Assembly (NCBI GenBank): GCA_963786975.1
Contig: CAWBBE010000005.1
Span: forward strand, 1-64,000
Source: Palsa-506 sp963786975
GTDB lineage: Bacteria > Actinomycetota > Actinomycetes > Streptosporangiales > Streptosporangiaceae
DNA length: 64,000 nt
Direction: 5' to 3'
Shown: piece after piece, positions 17,971 through 26,365 of the stretch
Numbering within the stretch: position 1 is the first letter of the stretch
How the letters are laid out: the number at the start of each line of letters is the position of its first letter
Position numbers and translations under genes: made by a program
Notes under the pieces: generated by a model
The model's input: only the letters and a program-made list of their open reading frames with translations
Database searches by the model: none
What the model was told of the DNA's origin: nothing

Positions 17971-18519
17971 GTGCGCCCAGCAGGGCAGGAGGTGACGCTG
18001 TGACGTAGCAGCGGATCTTGCTGTTCGTAAGCTTGTCGTCGCCTGCCGGTGGAAGTCCGGTCCGGGTAGCTGCCAGGAGGCCCGGTAGCAGGCTGGCGGC
18101 GCCGGGGGGAAACGCCCGGCGCCGGAGCCCGGCGTCAAAAGCCCTGTGTGGGGGAGCGGCGATGCGGTCCGTAGCATGACGCGAAGCCTGCGGCGTCGTT
18201 ACTCATCCGCCTGGTTGGGCGGGCAAGGGAGTGCCGGGCTCCTCGTAATCGGGGTGAAGGCCATGGAAGCGGCGAAGAGCCTGGAGCGCAGCCGTGAGGA
18301 ACTCCCCGGCGTATGGGGCGCGGAACGTATCGAGGGTGGCGGCGAGAACTGGGGAGGCCCTCCCCGGCCCGGTGGCCTGCGGATGTTGCTGCCGGAGCGT
18401 GGTGTCCTATAACCGGTGACCCCGGGAAGTGGATTGCTGGCCGGGTGGGCGTCGGAGGCGGCCGTAGTACTGGTTGAGCCGCAGGACAACACAACCTGCG
18501 GTGATGGGAAGGGCCGCTG
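17971..18519 (+). mobile_element. Group II intron 5' part, reverse-transcriptase ORF lost
   Basis: The segment starts with GTGCGCCCAG, the 5' splice-site consensus of bacterial group II introns (same first ten bases as Ll.LtrB), and has several GC-rich paired regions of domain I (for example GGCGCCGGGGGGAAACGCCC...). Near 18450-18500 it has GGAGGCGGCCGTAGTACTGG, like the stretch that precedes the intron ORF in known introns. The ORF, domains V and VI and the 3' splice site are missing, because an IS5 remnant begins at 18520. No protein is expected. Class not assigned. Confidence 0.72.
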
Positions 18520-18684
18520 CTGTCCGCCAACCGCGCTCATGCCCGGCTGCGGGCTCCCGGCGAGCGAGCCAACGCCCAGCTCAAGACCTGGCACATTCTC
18601 CGCAAGCTCCGCTGCTGCCCCTGGCGCGCTGGGCACCTCGCCAAGGCCATCCACGTCCTTCAGACCCGTGAGATGGAAGGATGA
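18520..18684 (+). mobile_element. IS5-family transposase, last ~54 codons
   Basis: The frame reads GERANAQLKTWHILRKLRCC, then PWRAGHLAKAIHVLQTREME and a stop at 18682-18684. This is the C-terminal end of DDE_Tnp_4/IS5-type transposases, whose catalytic Glu lies in the ERANAQLK segment. The upstream part is replaced by group II intron sequence, so two mobile elements meet at ~18520. Confidence 0.75.
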
Positions 18685-18763
18685 AAAAGTTCACTGAATC
18701 GCCCGGAGGGCGCTGACCAGTGCGTGCTTGGCGGTTAACCGCTCGCTGAAGTGAGGACACGGC

Positions 18764-19612
18764 ATGCTAGTTGACACCATGAATCCGGCGACAGCGGTTA
18801 CCTGGGGGCCGTTCATTCAGGCCGCTTACGATCAGTACGCCAGCGATCCTGGTCAGAGTAATCCGGCCGCGATCAAGAACATGCCCGCTGGCTACACGCT
18901 GGTGCGCACGATCCAGATGTCCGACTTCTTCGGTTCCGGGCAGTCGCGGGTTTTCTACGGTTTCGTAGCCGTGGGCGGTGACCCCAGGACCGCGGTGGTC
19001 GCGTTACGAGGCACGGCCACGGCCACGGAATGGTGGGATGACCTGCATTGGGATCTGGTGCCGTTCGCCCAGGTTCCCGACGGCGGAAAGGTCGCCCAGG
19101 GCTTCTCCGGTATCTACAACACGTTCGGGACGATGGCCCCGGGCCAGCAGCAGAGCACGCGGGCATCAAGCTCCTTTGCCGCCGACGTCGCGCACGCGGC
19201 CGCCGCCGGTTTTGCCGCCGATCTTGATCCTGCAGCGCTGCCATTAGTGGTGTGCGGCCACAGCCTGGGCGGCGCGCTGGCGACGCTCCTGGTCGCGGAC
19301 GTGGCAGCGAACACGCCGCTGAAGCCGCAGGCATGGACATTCGCCTCACCACGGGTGGGAGACGCGGCCTTCGCCGCACGCTACGGCGGTCTTAGTACTG
19401 TGTCGTGGCGGATCTACAACCAGGTCGACGTCGTCCCGTACTTCCCGGTCGATGCCGCTGATAACTACCAGCCCGTCACCGCCGGGTATGCGATCAACTC
19501 CCTGGGGAAAGCGCGCTGGAGCCTGGGCTGCGCCCACGCGCTGAACACCTACCTGCACGTGCTGTCAGCCGCCACCGTGCCGCTGAACCCGGCCTGCAAG
19601 CTGGCCGTCTAG
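18764..19612 (+). CDS. Class 3 lipase-family hydrolase
   Basis: 282 residues with an alpha/beta-hydrolase core: an oxyanion strand TAVVALRGTATATEWWDDL, the nucleophile elbow VVCGHSLGGALATLL, then FASPRVGDAAFAARY typical of lipase_3, a putative acid in YNQVDVVPYFP and a His in the LGCAHALNTYLHVL end. The catalytic triad would be Ser-Asp-His on acyl esters. No signal peptide is visible, unusual for a fungal-type lipase, so a cytoplasmic or differently exported enzyme is possible. ATG 18764 and ATG 18779 are both plausible starts. No operon partners. Confidence 0.87.
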   Translation: MLVDTMNPATAVTWGPFIQAAYDQYASDPGQSNPAAIKNMPAGYTLVRTIQMSDFFGSGQSRVFYGFVAVGGDPRTAVVALRGTATATEWWDDLHWDLVPFAQVPDGGKVAQGFSGIYNTFGTMAPGQQQSTRASSSFAADVAHAAAAGFAADLDPAALPLVVCGHSLGGALATLLVADVAANTPLKPQAWTFASPRVGDAAFAARYGGLSTVSWRIYNQVDVVPYFPVDAADNYQPVTAGYAINSLGKARWSLGCAHALNTYLHVLSAATVPLNPACKLAV

Positions 19613-19969
19613 CCACCAGCCAAGGCACTCAGCGGGGGACTGTTGCGTTGGTTGATCGCGGCTGGCTGGAGACGGGCCGGGTGACTGCGCCTGGCCCGAC
19701 CTCGCTCGGGATACTCCTGCAGGAAAGCGGCGAGGTCAGGCGCCTGCCAGGTGTTGCGCGTCACTCGTTAAGAGTGCCGAACGTCGCTCCTGATGGATAT
19801 GGCGCGATCGGATGAGCCTGACCGAAACTCGGCGGCGCCCGGCGCGAGTGGCGCGGGCGAATCGTCCGATTAAGCTTAGGATGACGGATCCAGCCGCCGG
19901 TCAGCGAGCGACCGTGTGCATCACCAGTTCGGTAGCGGCCACAGGTAAGGCGGCTACGCAGGGCGGAGC
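19613..19969 (+). other. Intergenic, no gene seen
   Basis: Contains the region between the lipase gene and the 3' end of the convergent methyltransferase gene. Only one short Arg-rich frame is open, without ribosome site or motif. Confidence 0.45.
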
Positions 19970-20740
19970 CTACTTCGAGGCGATGAACAGGTAGCGGGTG
20001 AGGCTGAAGAAATAGTCACGGCCGAGACCGGTCAGATCATCCGCCCACGCGGTCGACTCGGCCGGGGTCACGCCGCCGTGGCCAGGCGCGAACGCGGTGA
20101 TGAAGCCGATCAGCCCGGCGCTGAAGCTGTTCTCGGCGTAGCTGGTGTTCAGAAGCGAGACCGCCCGGCAGTCGGTGACCTCGAAGCCTACATCCGCCAT
20201 CAACCCGGCGAGCCGGCGCGGCAGGTTCGGGTCGGCGAGGTGCTCGTCCCAGGCGCCCAGGATGCGGCGCATGCGGCCGGCGTCGGAGGAGGCCCACACG
20301 ATCGAGTCCCAGTCTGTATCCAGGACGAGCAAGCGCCCGCCGTGACGAAGCACACGATGTGCCTCAGCCAGCGCGCGAGGCATGTCGGCGACGTATTCGT
20401 ACACTTGCGTCGAGGTGACGACGTCGAACGCGCCGTCCGCGAAGGGCAGGTCGGTCGCGTTGCCTGGCCCGAATGTGACGTGAGCTGGTGCCTGCCGCTC
20501 AGCTGCCAGCGACAGCATGTGCTCGCTCGGGTCGATGCCCGTCACCGAACCCGATGCCCCGACTGCCGACGCCATCTCGCAGGCGAGGAAGCCGGGTCCG
20601 GAGCCGATGTCCAGGACGCGCTCGCCAGGCTGCAGCGACAGCGCGCTGATGATAATGCGGCGCTGCTCGACGACGTCCGGGGTGGTGTAAGTGGATTCGA
20701 TCCGGCGTGACATCGCCGCATCGAACTGCATGGCCGGCAT
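19970..20740 (-). CDS. Class I SAM-dependent methyltransferase
   Basis: 256 residues from ATG 20740, chosen because AAGGGGAAC lies just upstream; the frame is open further but the extension is Arg-rich. Motif I is RVLDIGSGPGFLACEMA, motif post-I TGIDPSEHMLSLAAER, motif II PFADGAFDVVTSTQVYEYV and motif III LRHGGRLLVLDTDWDSI. The DTDWDS end of motif III and the C-terminal helices are typical of methyltransferases on small hydrophobic substrates. Monocistronic. Confidence 0.85.
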   Translation of the reverse strand: MPAMQFDAAMSRRIESTYTTPDVVEQRRIIISALSLQPGERVLDIGSGPGFLACEMASAVGASGSVTGIDPSEHMLSLAAERQAPAHVTFGPGNATDLPFADGAFDVVTSTQVYEYVADMPRALAEAHRVLRHGGRLLVLDTDWDSIVWASSDAGRMRRILGAWDEHLADPNLPRRLAGLMADVGFEVTDCRAVSLLNTSYAENSFSAGLIGFITAFAPGHGGVTPAESTAWADDLTGLGRDYFFSLTRYLFIASK

Positions 20741-21412
20741 GAGAGTTCCCCTTCTCGCGGTGACGCCGTCTATCGTCCTGCCCGCAGCTTTGCCGTCGAC
20801 AAGTGTGCCCCGTCCTCCTTGCGGGTTCGGCCGGCAACGCCGCCGTACTCGTGTGCCGTCCGGCATGTGACTAGCAAGATGCGGACGACGCTAGAACCTT
20901 GGCTGTGAGTTATCGGAGCAGATCTCCGTTTTCGCGGCAACGGGGCCGGCAGTTGGGCCGACTGGTTCTTCAACGTATCCACAGCAACGCCGGGCCGCAC
21001 CACTGGCACGAGCCATAAGCCATATGACACCGCTGTTGCCGCAGCAACAATCTTCACCGCCGTCGCCCCGGCGCCCTTATCACCAGCCGCGTATATGGGC
21101 ATGCTGGCGCAATCTGCAGGCCTGGCTTAGTGCGCAGATTCGCCCATATGACCAGCAACCCGCAGGTCCGCGAACCGGACGAACACCGGACCGCCGAGCA
21201 TGTCACAAGTCGGGTCACGCTGGCCGGGGCGCAAGCGAGCAACCCTTGCCCATAAATCGATGCTGTGGCCGGGGGCACAAGGCGCGCCCACGGCAGTGCG
21301 GTCCAGACCGTCCGATGCCCGACTCCGTGCTCGATCGCCGGCGGCGAAGCCCACCAGAACCTGCACCCCCGCATACCTGGCGATGGCTCGAACCTCTTCG
21401 CATGCATGACCG
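20741..21412 (-). other. Gap with no securely coding ORF
   Basis: On the minus strand a frame ending at 21127 reads VRAIARYAGVQVLVGFAAGD and then FVRFADLRVAGHMGESAH, and another near 21102 starts MPIYAAGDKGAGATAVKIVA; both are short, without good ribosome sites and of no known family. Composition is somewhat lower in GC around 20870-21130. It may contain decayed genes next to repeat copy C. Confidence 0.3.
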
Positions 21413-21913
21413 GTCAACTCGACGGGCTGCCAGGCCACATTCTCGATCCAGCTATGGACTCGTAGCGATCTGTCGGCGCGGCAGTCGCCGGGCAGGCCGG
21501 CTTGAAACCGAGCCTGCACCGAACGGTGCTGCGCCGAAGTGCCTCCCGGCGGCTACCCCCGGAGTCCTCGCGGCTGGGCATCGGGCTCACGTAATCGATC
21601 GCTCCCGGGTTCGCCACGGGAGTAGTGCGTTTCAGGCTGGCGCTCGTGCGTGCTGAAGGTTAGCGGCGCTAACGAAACCGGGGAGCCAAACGGGGAGCCA
21701 ACGACCACCGGCATCAGGCCATGCCAGGCCACGTTCAGCCACGGACATGCCTGATGGATGGCACGCCGGGCCACGCCCAGCCACGTCCGGCGACCGCCCT
21801 GACCTGCCTCCTAAGCAGTAGGCCGCAGGTTCGAGTCCTACTATCGGCGCAGCTAAATGTACTAATTTCGAATTTAGGATCTGTATTGGGAGCCGTGCAG
21901 GGAGCCAAGCGCC
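21413..21913 (+). repeat. Att-like dispersed repeat, copy C
   Basis: Shares with copy A the whole left block (GACGGGCTGCCAGGCCAC, CAGGCCGGCTTGAA, the ATCGATCGCTCCCGGG motif), the palindrome GTTAGCGGCGCTAAC at 21659-21673, the doubled GGGGAGCCAAA at 21679-21701 and the tRNA fragment. The right side diverges: after the core comes GTACTAATTTCGAATTTAGG and a degenerate right pair GGGAGCCGTGCAGGGAGCCA at 21889-21908. Confidence 0.72.
21803..21850 (+). other. tRNA-Arg(CCT) 3' fragment (diverged acceptor end)
   Basis: The anticodon and T arms are as in copies A and B, but the last part reads CCTACTATCGGCGC instead of CCTGCTCGGGGCGC, so acceptor pairing would be lost. No 5' half. Confidence 0.7.
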
Positions 21914-22031
21914 CCCGGGTACCGCCACGGCTCAGGCTAAGTAAAGGCGCCACGAACATGACGGGGATCCGGCCAATCCGGCGCCAGATCCTTGCCGAGA
22001 TGAGCGGCCTCAGGCGCGTTGTGTGAATTGA

Positions 22032-22440
22032 TCTACGCTCCTGCGAGGCATGCCCGCATGAGAGTATGCGCGGCGGTGCGGGTGAGCAGTCCTCAGAAAT
22101 GTGCGCGCCGTGGCGGGCGAGCTGCATCTGGTCGGTGATCTCTTTAAAGGTGGTCTAGATCCGGTTGCGCAACTCGGCGATGATCTTCCGCAGGATCGGC
22201 GGCATGCGGTGGCGCTGGTCTTTGGCAGGCGGCAGGAGGCCGGCGGTGCCGCGGTCTGCCTGGCCTGCGGCGAAGGCTTTGCCGGTGAACCCCTTGTCCA
22301 GGAGCAGGTCGCGGGCGGCAGGCCGGCTTCCAGCAGGTCGCTGGCCACGTCGCGCTTCGGCTCGCGGCGCCGGAGATCACGACGTTTCGGTGTTCATAGG
22401 TCCGGAATACGCTGTCGTCCATGACAATCCAGTCAGGGAG
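22032..22440 (-). pseudogene. Degenerate DDE transposase, C-terminal part
   Basis: Read across frames, the minus strand gives DWIVMDDSVFRTYEHRNV, then LLLDKGFTGKAFAAGQADRG, LLPPAKDQRHRMPPILRKII, an in-frame TAG where Glu is expected (RNRI-stop-TTFKEITDQM), QLARHGAH and finally LLTRTAAHTLMRACLAGA with a stop at 22032. This is the C-terminal pattern of IS982/IS4-type transposases. At least two frameshifts and one stop show real decay rather than sequencing noise. Its upstream end overlaps the start of the TPR gene. Confidence 0.65.
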
Positions 22441-23173
22441 GACTGCCAGCCAGCTCTGCGCGGCGGCCAACGAGGCATTGACCGAGGCCGCGTTCCGCAC
22501 CGGGGAATTCACCGAGGCGGAGAGGCTGTTCGGCGAAGCACGGGCCCTGGCCGAGCAGGATGGTGACCGGGAGGCTGAGGCCTTCGCTGTCAGTGGCTTG
22601 GGCATGACGCATCATTACCGCAACATCGCCAAGCTGGTCGGCGGCCTTGCGCCGGCCGATGCGGACGTGGCCGCCGAGGAGGAGCTGATGCGCCGGGCCC
22701 TGGCCATCTGGCAGGAAATCGGTGATCCGGCGGGCACCGCACGGGCGCTATTCGGCGTGGGTCTGGTGTTCCAGGTGCTGCACCGCGACTGGGCCGCCGC
22801 GATGCCGTACTTCCGGCAGTCTTTTGGCCTGGCCGAGGCTGTGGAGGAGAGCGGCGACCTGTACGGGCGCTCGGAGATCCACCGGCACCTGGGCTTTTAC
22901 TACCTTGTCGAGGACGTCCGCCCGGAAGAGGCGGTGCGGCAGTTGGGGCATTCGCTCGCCCTGCGCGAGAAGCTTGGCGATCCGCGGCGGATCCCGAGCG
23001 CTCTGGTCGCGCTGGGCGAGGCCGAGATGGCCGCTGGGAATGTTCACCGCGCCGTCGAGCTGCTGAGCCGTGCTCTGATGTTGGCCCGCCAGGCTAACCT
23101 GCAACCCTGGCGGATTCAGGACGCCGAGCAGAATCTTCGCAAGGCCGAGGCGGCCTTGTCCGCGGCAAGCTAG
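22421..23173 (+). CDS. TPR-repeat protein, 5' end replaced by transposase DNA
   Basis: About six helix-turn-helix TPR units are visible: NEALTEAAFRTGEFTEAERLF, EELMRRALAIWQEIGDPAGT, MPYFRQSFGLAEAVEESGDL, AVRQLGHSLALREKLGDPRR and AVELLSRALMLARQANLQPW. This matches the C-terminal TPR part of NB-ARC/AfsR-type or LuxR-type regulators. The first ~15 residues (MTIQSGRTASQL) are antisense to the transposase remnant, so the present ATG is probably accidental and the N-terminal DNA-binding and ATPase domains were lost. It may be an expressed stump or a pseudogene. Confidence 0.6.
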   Translation: MTIQSGRTASQLCAAANEALTEAAFRTGEFTEAERLFGEARALAEQDGDREAEAFAVSGLGMTHHYRNIAKLVGGLAPADADVAAEEELMRRALAIWQEIGDPAGTARALFGVGLVFQVLHRDWAAAMPYFRQSFGLAEAVEESGDLYGRSEIHRHLGFYYLVEDVRPEEAVRQLGHSLALREKLGDPRRIPSALVALGEAEMAAGNVHRAVELLSRALMLARQANLQPWRIQDAEQNLRKAEAALSAAS

Positions 23174-23536
23174 GCGGGGCGCTCATCGGCCTCGGGCCTG
23201 GTCATGGCCTGTATGGCGGCTACAGACGCCGGCCGCCCGAGCGCACCGGTCCGGTTGCACAGCCCTGGTGGTCAACCCGGGACCGCAGCCAACGCCGCGT
23301 CACCCCTTAGCCGTGGGCGGCACGGCGGACCCGGTCACCAGGCCGTCCGATAGGGATCCCTAACGGGCCGGTTGAGCCAGACATGCTCGGGCGCGCTGGC
23401 GTAGCCGTCGTCGGTGATGTGCCCGGCCCGATTGGGCCACGGCCGTCGTTGGGTGCGCTCGGATCGGACCCAAATGCGTTGTGTCGTTTCCGGGCCTGCG
23501 CGAGTATGTAAAGGCCCGGCGATGAGGGGGTGTACC
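23174..23536 (-). other. Gap with a possible 3' gene fragment
   Basis: On the minus strand, RIWVRSERTQRRPWPNRAGH and APEHVWLNRPVRDPYRTAW end at a stop at 23335. The stretch looks protein-like but its upstream part runs antisense into the VOC gene, so it would be a truncated remnant. No family recognised. Confidence 0.3.
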
Positions 23537-23905
23537 TTGAGCGCTTCGATTCTGAATGTGACGTTCGACTGCTCGGATGCTGCCTCGGCCGCACGTTTCT
23601 GGAGCGAGGTCACGACGTGGCCGTGCGTCAAGGAGGAAATGCCAGGTAATCCCTACTGGGTGGTCGGCCTGTCGGCGCAAGGTGCCCTTCGGCTCGTGTT
23701 CGTCGAGGTACCCGAAGAGAAGACCGTGAAGAACCGGGTTCATCTTGACCTCCTTCCAGACGGCTTGTCACAAGATCAGGAAGTCGACCGGCTCGTGTCC
23801 CTCGGCGCGCGAATCATCGACGACCGCCGTCATGCCACTCCTGGAGGCTGGGTCGTGATGGCCGACCCCGAGGGCAATGAGTTCGACGTCGAGGGTGGCG
23901 GCTGA
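23537..23905 (+). CDS. VOC-superfamily (glyoxalase_6-type) protein
   Basis: TTG 23537 lies 6 bases after GAGGGGG and gives MSASILNVTFDCSD, matching how this family starts; ATG 23522 is an alternative. The 122-residue domain has the DCSDAASAARFWSEV helix, the strand LRLVFVEVPEEKTVKNRVHLDL and the end GGWVVMADPEGNEFDV. The KTVKNRVHLDL segment is the usual signature of glyoxalase_6 proteins, also seen in the two-domain protein at 57655-58326. Substrate unknown. Confidence 0.83.
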   Translation: MSASILNVTFDCSDAASAARFWSEVTTWPCVKEEMPGNPYWVVGLSAQGALRLVFVEVPEEKTVKNRVHLDLLPDGLSQDQEVDRLVSLGARIIDDRRHATPGGWVVMADPEGNEFDVEGGG

Positions 23906-24004
23906 GCCGCCAGCCGGAGAGGCCGGCCATTGCGGGTTATCCCGCACTATTCGACCAGCCTCAACGCGGTGCGATGTCCGCAAGCAGAACCACGTGCGGG
24001 ACGC

Positions 24005-24262
24005 CGCACCTCAGGATCTGCCTGGAGGTGTCCCCGGCGGCTGACCCGGAGCCCTCGCGGCTGGGCATCGGGCTCACGGTCATCGATCGCTCCCGGGTCG
24101 CCATGGCGGGTCGGTGGCGAGTTTCAGATTGGCGCTCGCGCTTGCTGGAGGTTAGCGGCGCTAACGAAGCCGGGGAGCCAAACGGGGAGCCAACGACCAC
24201 AGACATCACGCCATGCCAGGCCACGTCCAGCCACTGAGATGGCTGGTGGATGCCACGCCGGG
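24005..24262 (+). repeat. Att-like dispersed repeat, copy D (left half only)
   Basis: Carries the CCCTCGCGGCTGGGCATCGG block, ATCGATCGCTCCC, the palindrome GTTAGCGGCGCTAAC at 24151-24165, the doubled GGGGAGCCAAA at 24171-24193 and the start of the ccacgtccagcca stretch. It breaks off at about 24262, before the tRNA core; no core follows until the isolated one at 25763. Confidence 0.72.
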
Positions 24263-24624
24263 ACATTCGAGGCGGGCCCGGCTGCGCCGCAGCCGGCATC
24301 AGTTCGCGCCGCCCGGTCCGAGGAGGATCGCCGGTCGGCGGAGCACACTCGGCGTTCGCCCGCTGAAGTCTCGCGCCTGGTGCGTTACCGGGCTCTGGTC
24401 GCTGTAGCCGGGCGGATCGGCCAGGCACCGGCGGTTCGCCGGACCGGCAGGTCGTTCCGCGGTCGGCCGGCATCCTGAGCCGCAGCAACGAGCTGGCGCT
24501 GAGCTCGGCAGTCGTCAGATCGATCAGGAATCGAGAAGCGCCGGTCGGTGATCCGCTAATAGCGTGGCACCACCGGCGCAGCAGCGGTCAGCGATGTGAC
24601 CGCCTTACCCGTGGGGAGACGAAG
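24263..24624 (+). other. Intergenic, no gene seen
   Basis: Short Arg/Ala-rich frames only. The segment between repeat copy D and the VOC gene; the last bases (GTGGGGAGACGAAG) are the ribosome site of that gene. Confidence 0.4.
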
Positions 24625-24954
24625 ATGAGTCCGACGATCCGTAGCCTAGTGATCCCGGTGTCCGATCTGGATGCCGCCAAGGCCGTGTACAGCGCGCTGC
24701 TGGGCTCACCGCACACCGACGAGTCGTACTACGTCGGCTACAACATCAACGGCTTCGAGGTCGGTCTCAATCCAGCCGGCGAGGGCGGGGGGCAGGTGGC
24801 CTTCGCCGATGTCGACGATCTCGACGCGGCCCGCGAGACCGTGCTCGCGGCTGGCGCCACCGAGCGCGACGCGCCGCGTCAGGTCGCACCAGGGACGCGC
24901 ATCTGCGTGCTCGCAGACCCGGACGGCAATCCGATCGGACTGCGCGGAAAGTAG
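24625..24954 (+). CDS. VOC-superfamily protein
   Basis: 109 residues, a complete VOC module: IRSLVIPVSDLDAAKAVYSA, a short YYVGYNINGFEVGL strand pair, then QVAFADVDDLDAARETVLAA and the closing CVLADPDGNPIGLRG. Members of this group often act as uncharacterised antibiotic-resistance-like or lyase-like proteins. GGGGAG precedes the ATG. It is followed 117 bases on by the PPOX gene in the same direction. Confidence 0.85.
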   Translation: MSPTIRSLVIPVSDLDAAKAVYSALLGSPHTDESYYVGYNINGFEVGLNPAGEGGGQVAFADVDDLDAARETVLAAGATERDAPRQVAPGTRICVLADPDGNPIGLRGK

Positions 24955-25071
24955 CCGACATGTGGCGGTGCCGCCGCCGTACCGCAGCAGCCGAGGTACG
25001 GCGGCTCGTCTGCCGACCCGGCGGCTACCTCTGGAACATCAGATACAGCGCCCGAGGAAAGAACGAGCCCT

Positions 25072-25614
25072 ATGCGGAGTAACCGCCGAGAAGAGCTTGT
25101 GGCCAGTGCCGCCGATCAGGCCCTGGCGGCCTGGCTGGGCCGGCTACAGGATGCGTCCTTCAGCCGGGCAGGCCGGGCGTTGCGCACGGCGTACCCGCCG
25201 CAGCGGCGGATGACCGGGCCCCAGCTGGCCGGGTACCTGGAGCGCCGGACCTACGCGCTCGCGTCCTCCACCCGGCCCGACGGCCGTGCACACGCCGCGC
25301 CGACGCTGTTCTCCCTATACGCGGAGGCGTTCTGGCTGCCCACGCTCGGCGGCGCGGCCCGGCTCAGCAACGTCCGGGCCCATCCGTGGCTCGCGCTGTC
25401 CATCCTCGAGGGCGAGCACGACACGCATGCCGCGATGCTCACCGAGGGCCCGGCCGAGGTGGTGGCGACCGTTCCAGACGAAGTCCGCGGCATCACCGAA
25501 GTGCGGAACCGCGGCGGCAGCCTGGACTGGGCAACCGCCTGGCTGCGGATGACCCCGCAGCGGCTCTTCAGCTTCGCCGAGGTCGCCTGGCAGGGCGTGG
25601 CCGATACCTCGTGA
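25072..25614 (+). CDS. PPOX-class flavin/F420-binding protein (pyridoxamine 5'-phosphate oxidase-like)
   Basis: The core matches the split-barrel flavin fold: a first helix QLAGYLERRTYALASSTRPD, then GRAHAAPTLFSLYAEAFWLP, ARLSNVRAHPWLALSILEGE, an EGPAEVVATVPDEV strand and a C-terminal TPQRLFSFAE strand. PPOX proteins reduce or oxidise small molecules with FMN or F420. The first ~40 residues are a non-conserved helical extension, so a later start is possible. It follows the VOC gene. Confidence 0.83.
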   Translation: MRSNRREELVASAADQALAAWLGRLQDASFSRAGRALRTAYPPQRRMTGPQLAGYLERRTYALASSTRPDGRAHAAPTLFSLYAEAFWLPTLGGAARLSNVRAHPWLALSILEGEHDTHAAMLTEGPAEVVATVPDEVRGITEVRNRGGSLDWATAWLRMTPQRLFSFAEVAWQGVADTS

Positions 25615-25762
25615 CGCATGCTGACCGGGTCACGAACCACGTCGCCTACGGCCTGACCAGCTCACCGGACACCGGTGCCGCATCATCAAACGACGCGAGA
25701 GGGCGTGGACCGGGGAGCGCCATGGGCTCGCCGGCTGCTGGGGCCTGCCGACATTCGGAGAG

Positions 25763-25808
25763 TGCCTCCTAAGCCGTAGGCCGCAGGTTCGAGTCCTGCT
25801 CGGGGCGC
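25763..25808 (+). other. tRNA-Arg(CCT) 3' fragment, isolated core
   Basis: TGCCTCCTAAGCCGTAGG, the T arm with TTCGAGT and the CGGGGCGC end are present, followed by GTAACAGTACTAAATTCGA, which matches the sequence to the right of the core in copy C. The left arms are absent here; the half-repeat that lacks a core is 1.5 kb upstream (copy D), so both may come from one ancestral cassette. Confidence 0.75.
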
Positions 25809-25858
25809 AGGTAACAGTACTAAATTCGACCACTTATTCGACATTGCGAAGAGCACGA

Positions 25859-26191
25859 TCACCCAGATGCGTGGTGGACGGAGACGACTCGGCAGAGCAC
25901 GGGTGCGGGAGTGCCGATCTCGGCGAGTTTGCGGAGCCATTCGCCAGCCGCCGGGTCAATGAGCATGCTGTTGAACAACTCCCGGCTTTCCCATTGGGCG
26001 TAATTGACGACCTTGGTGCCGTCGAGGCTAGCGTGGATGTTGGCGGAGACGAAGCCACGGAGGTGGCGGATGACCTCATCGGTGGAACGCTGCCAGGCCT
26101 CGATCAGGCGGTCCTGGTTTTCGGGCTCGACGGTGAACACGTTGATGAGGGTCACCACCGGGCTGTCGGCTCGGATCGTGGATTCGCACAT
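25859..26191 (-). CDS. Antibiotic biosynthesis monooxygenase (ABM)-domain protein
   Basis: 110 residues with a ferredoxin-like ABM domain: VVTLINVFTVEPENQDRLIE, a helix WQRSTDEVIRHLRGF, the strand SANIHASLDGTKVVNYAQWE and FNSMLIDPAAGEWLRKLAEI. ABM domains are small dimeric cofactor-free oxygenases or their non-catalytic relatives. ATG 26191 was chosen because GGAG lies 6 bases upstream, although the frame opens at 26242. Confidence 0.82.
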   Translation of the reverse strand: MCESTIRADSPVVTLINVFTVEPENQDRLIEAWQRSTDEVIRHLRGFVSANIHASLDGTKVVNYAQWESRELFNSMLIDPAAGEWLRKLAEIGTPAPVLCRVVSVHHASG

Positions 26192-26365
26192 GGGTTGCTC
26201 CATTTCGCTGTGTTCTGCCCGGGTTAGCTGGTTGCCTGGCATCCAGCTGCCGAGCTGAGGGCCGAAGACGTGGCTGGCGCCATAGGTGAAGTAACTGCGG
26301 ACACGTGCCGCCTCTCATCGCTGCCATGCGAACCCCCTGCGGCGGGTCTGTCAGCTTGACGTATT

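Noticed and set aside
17971..18519. Small protein genes at 18146-18412 and 18416-18697
   Set aside because: They lie in the structured 5' part of a group II intron and its junction with an IS5 tail.
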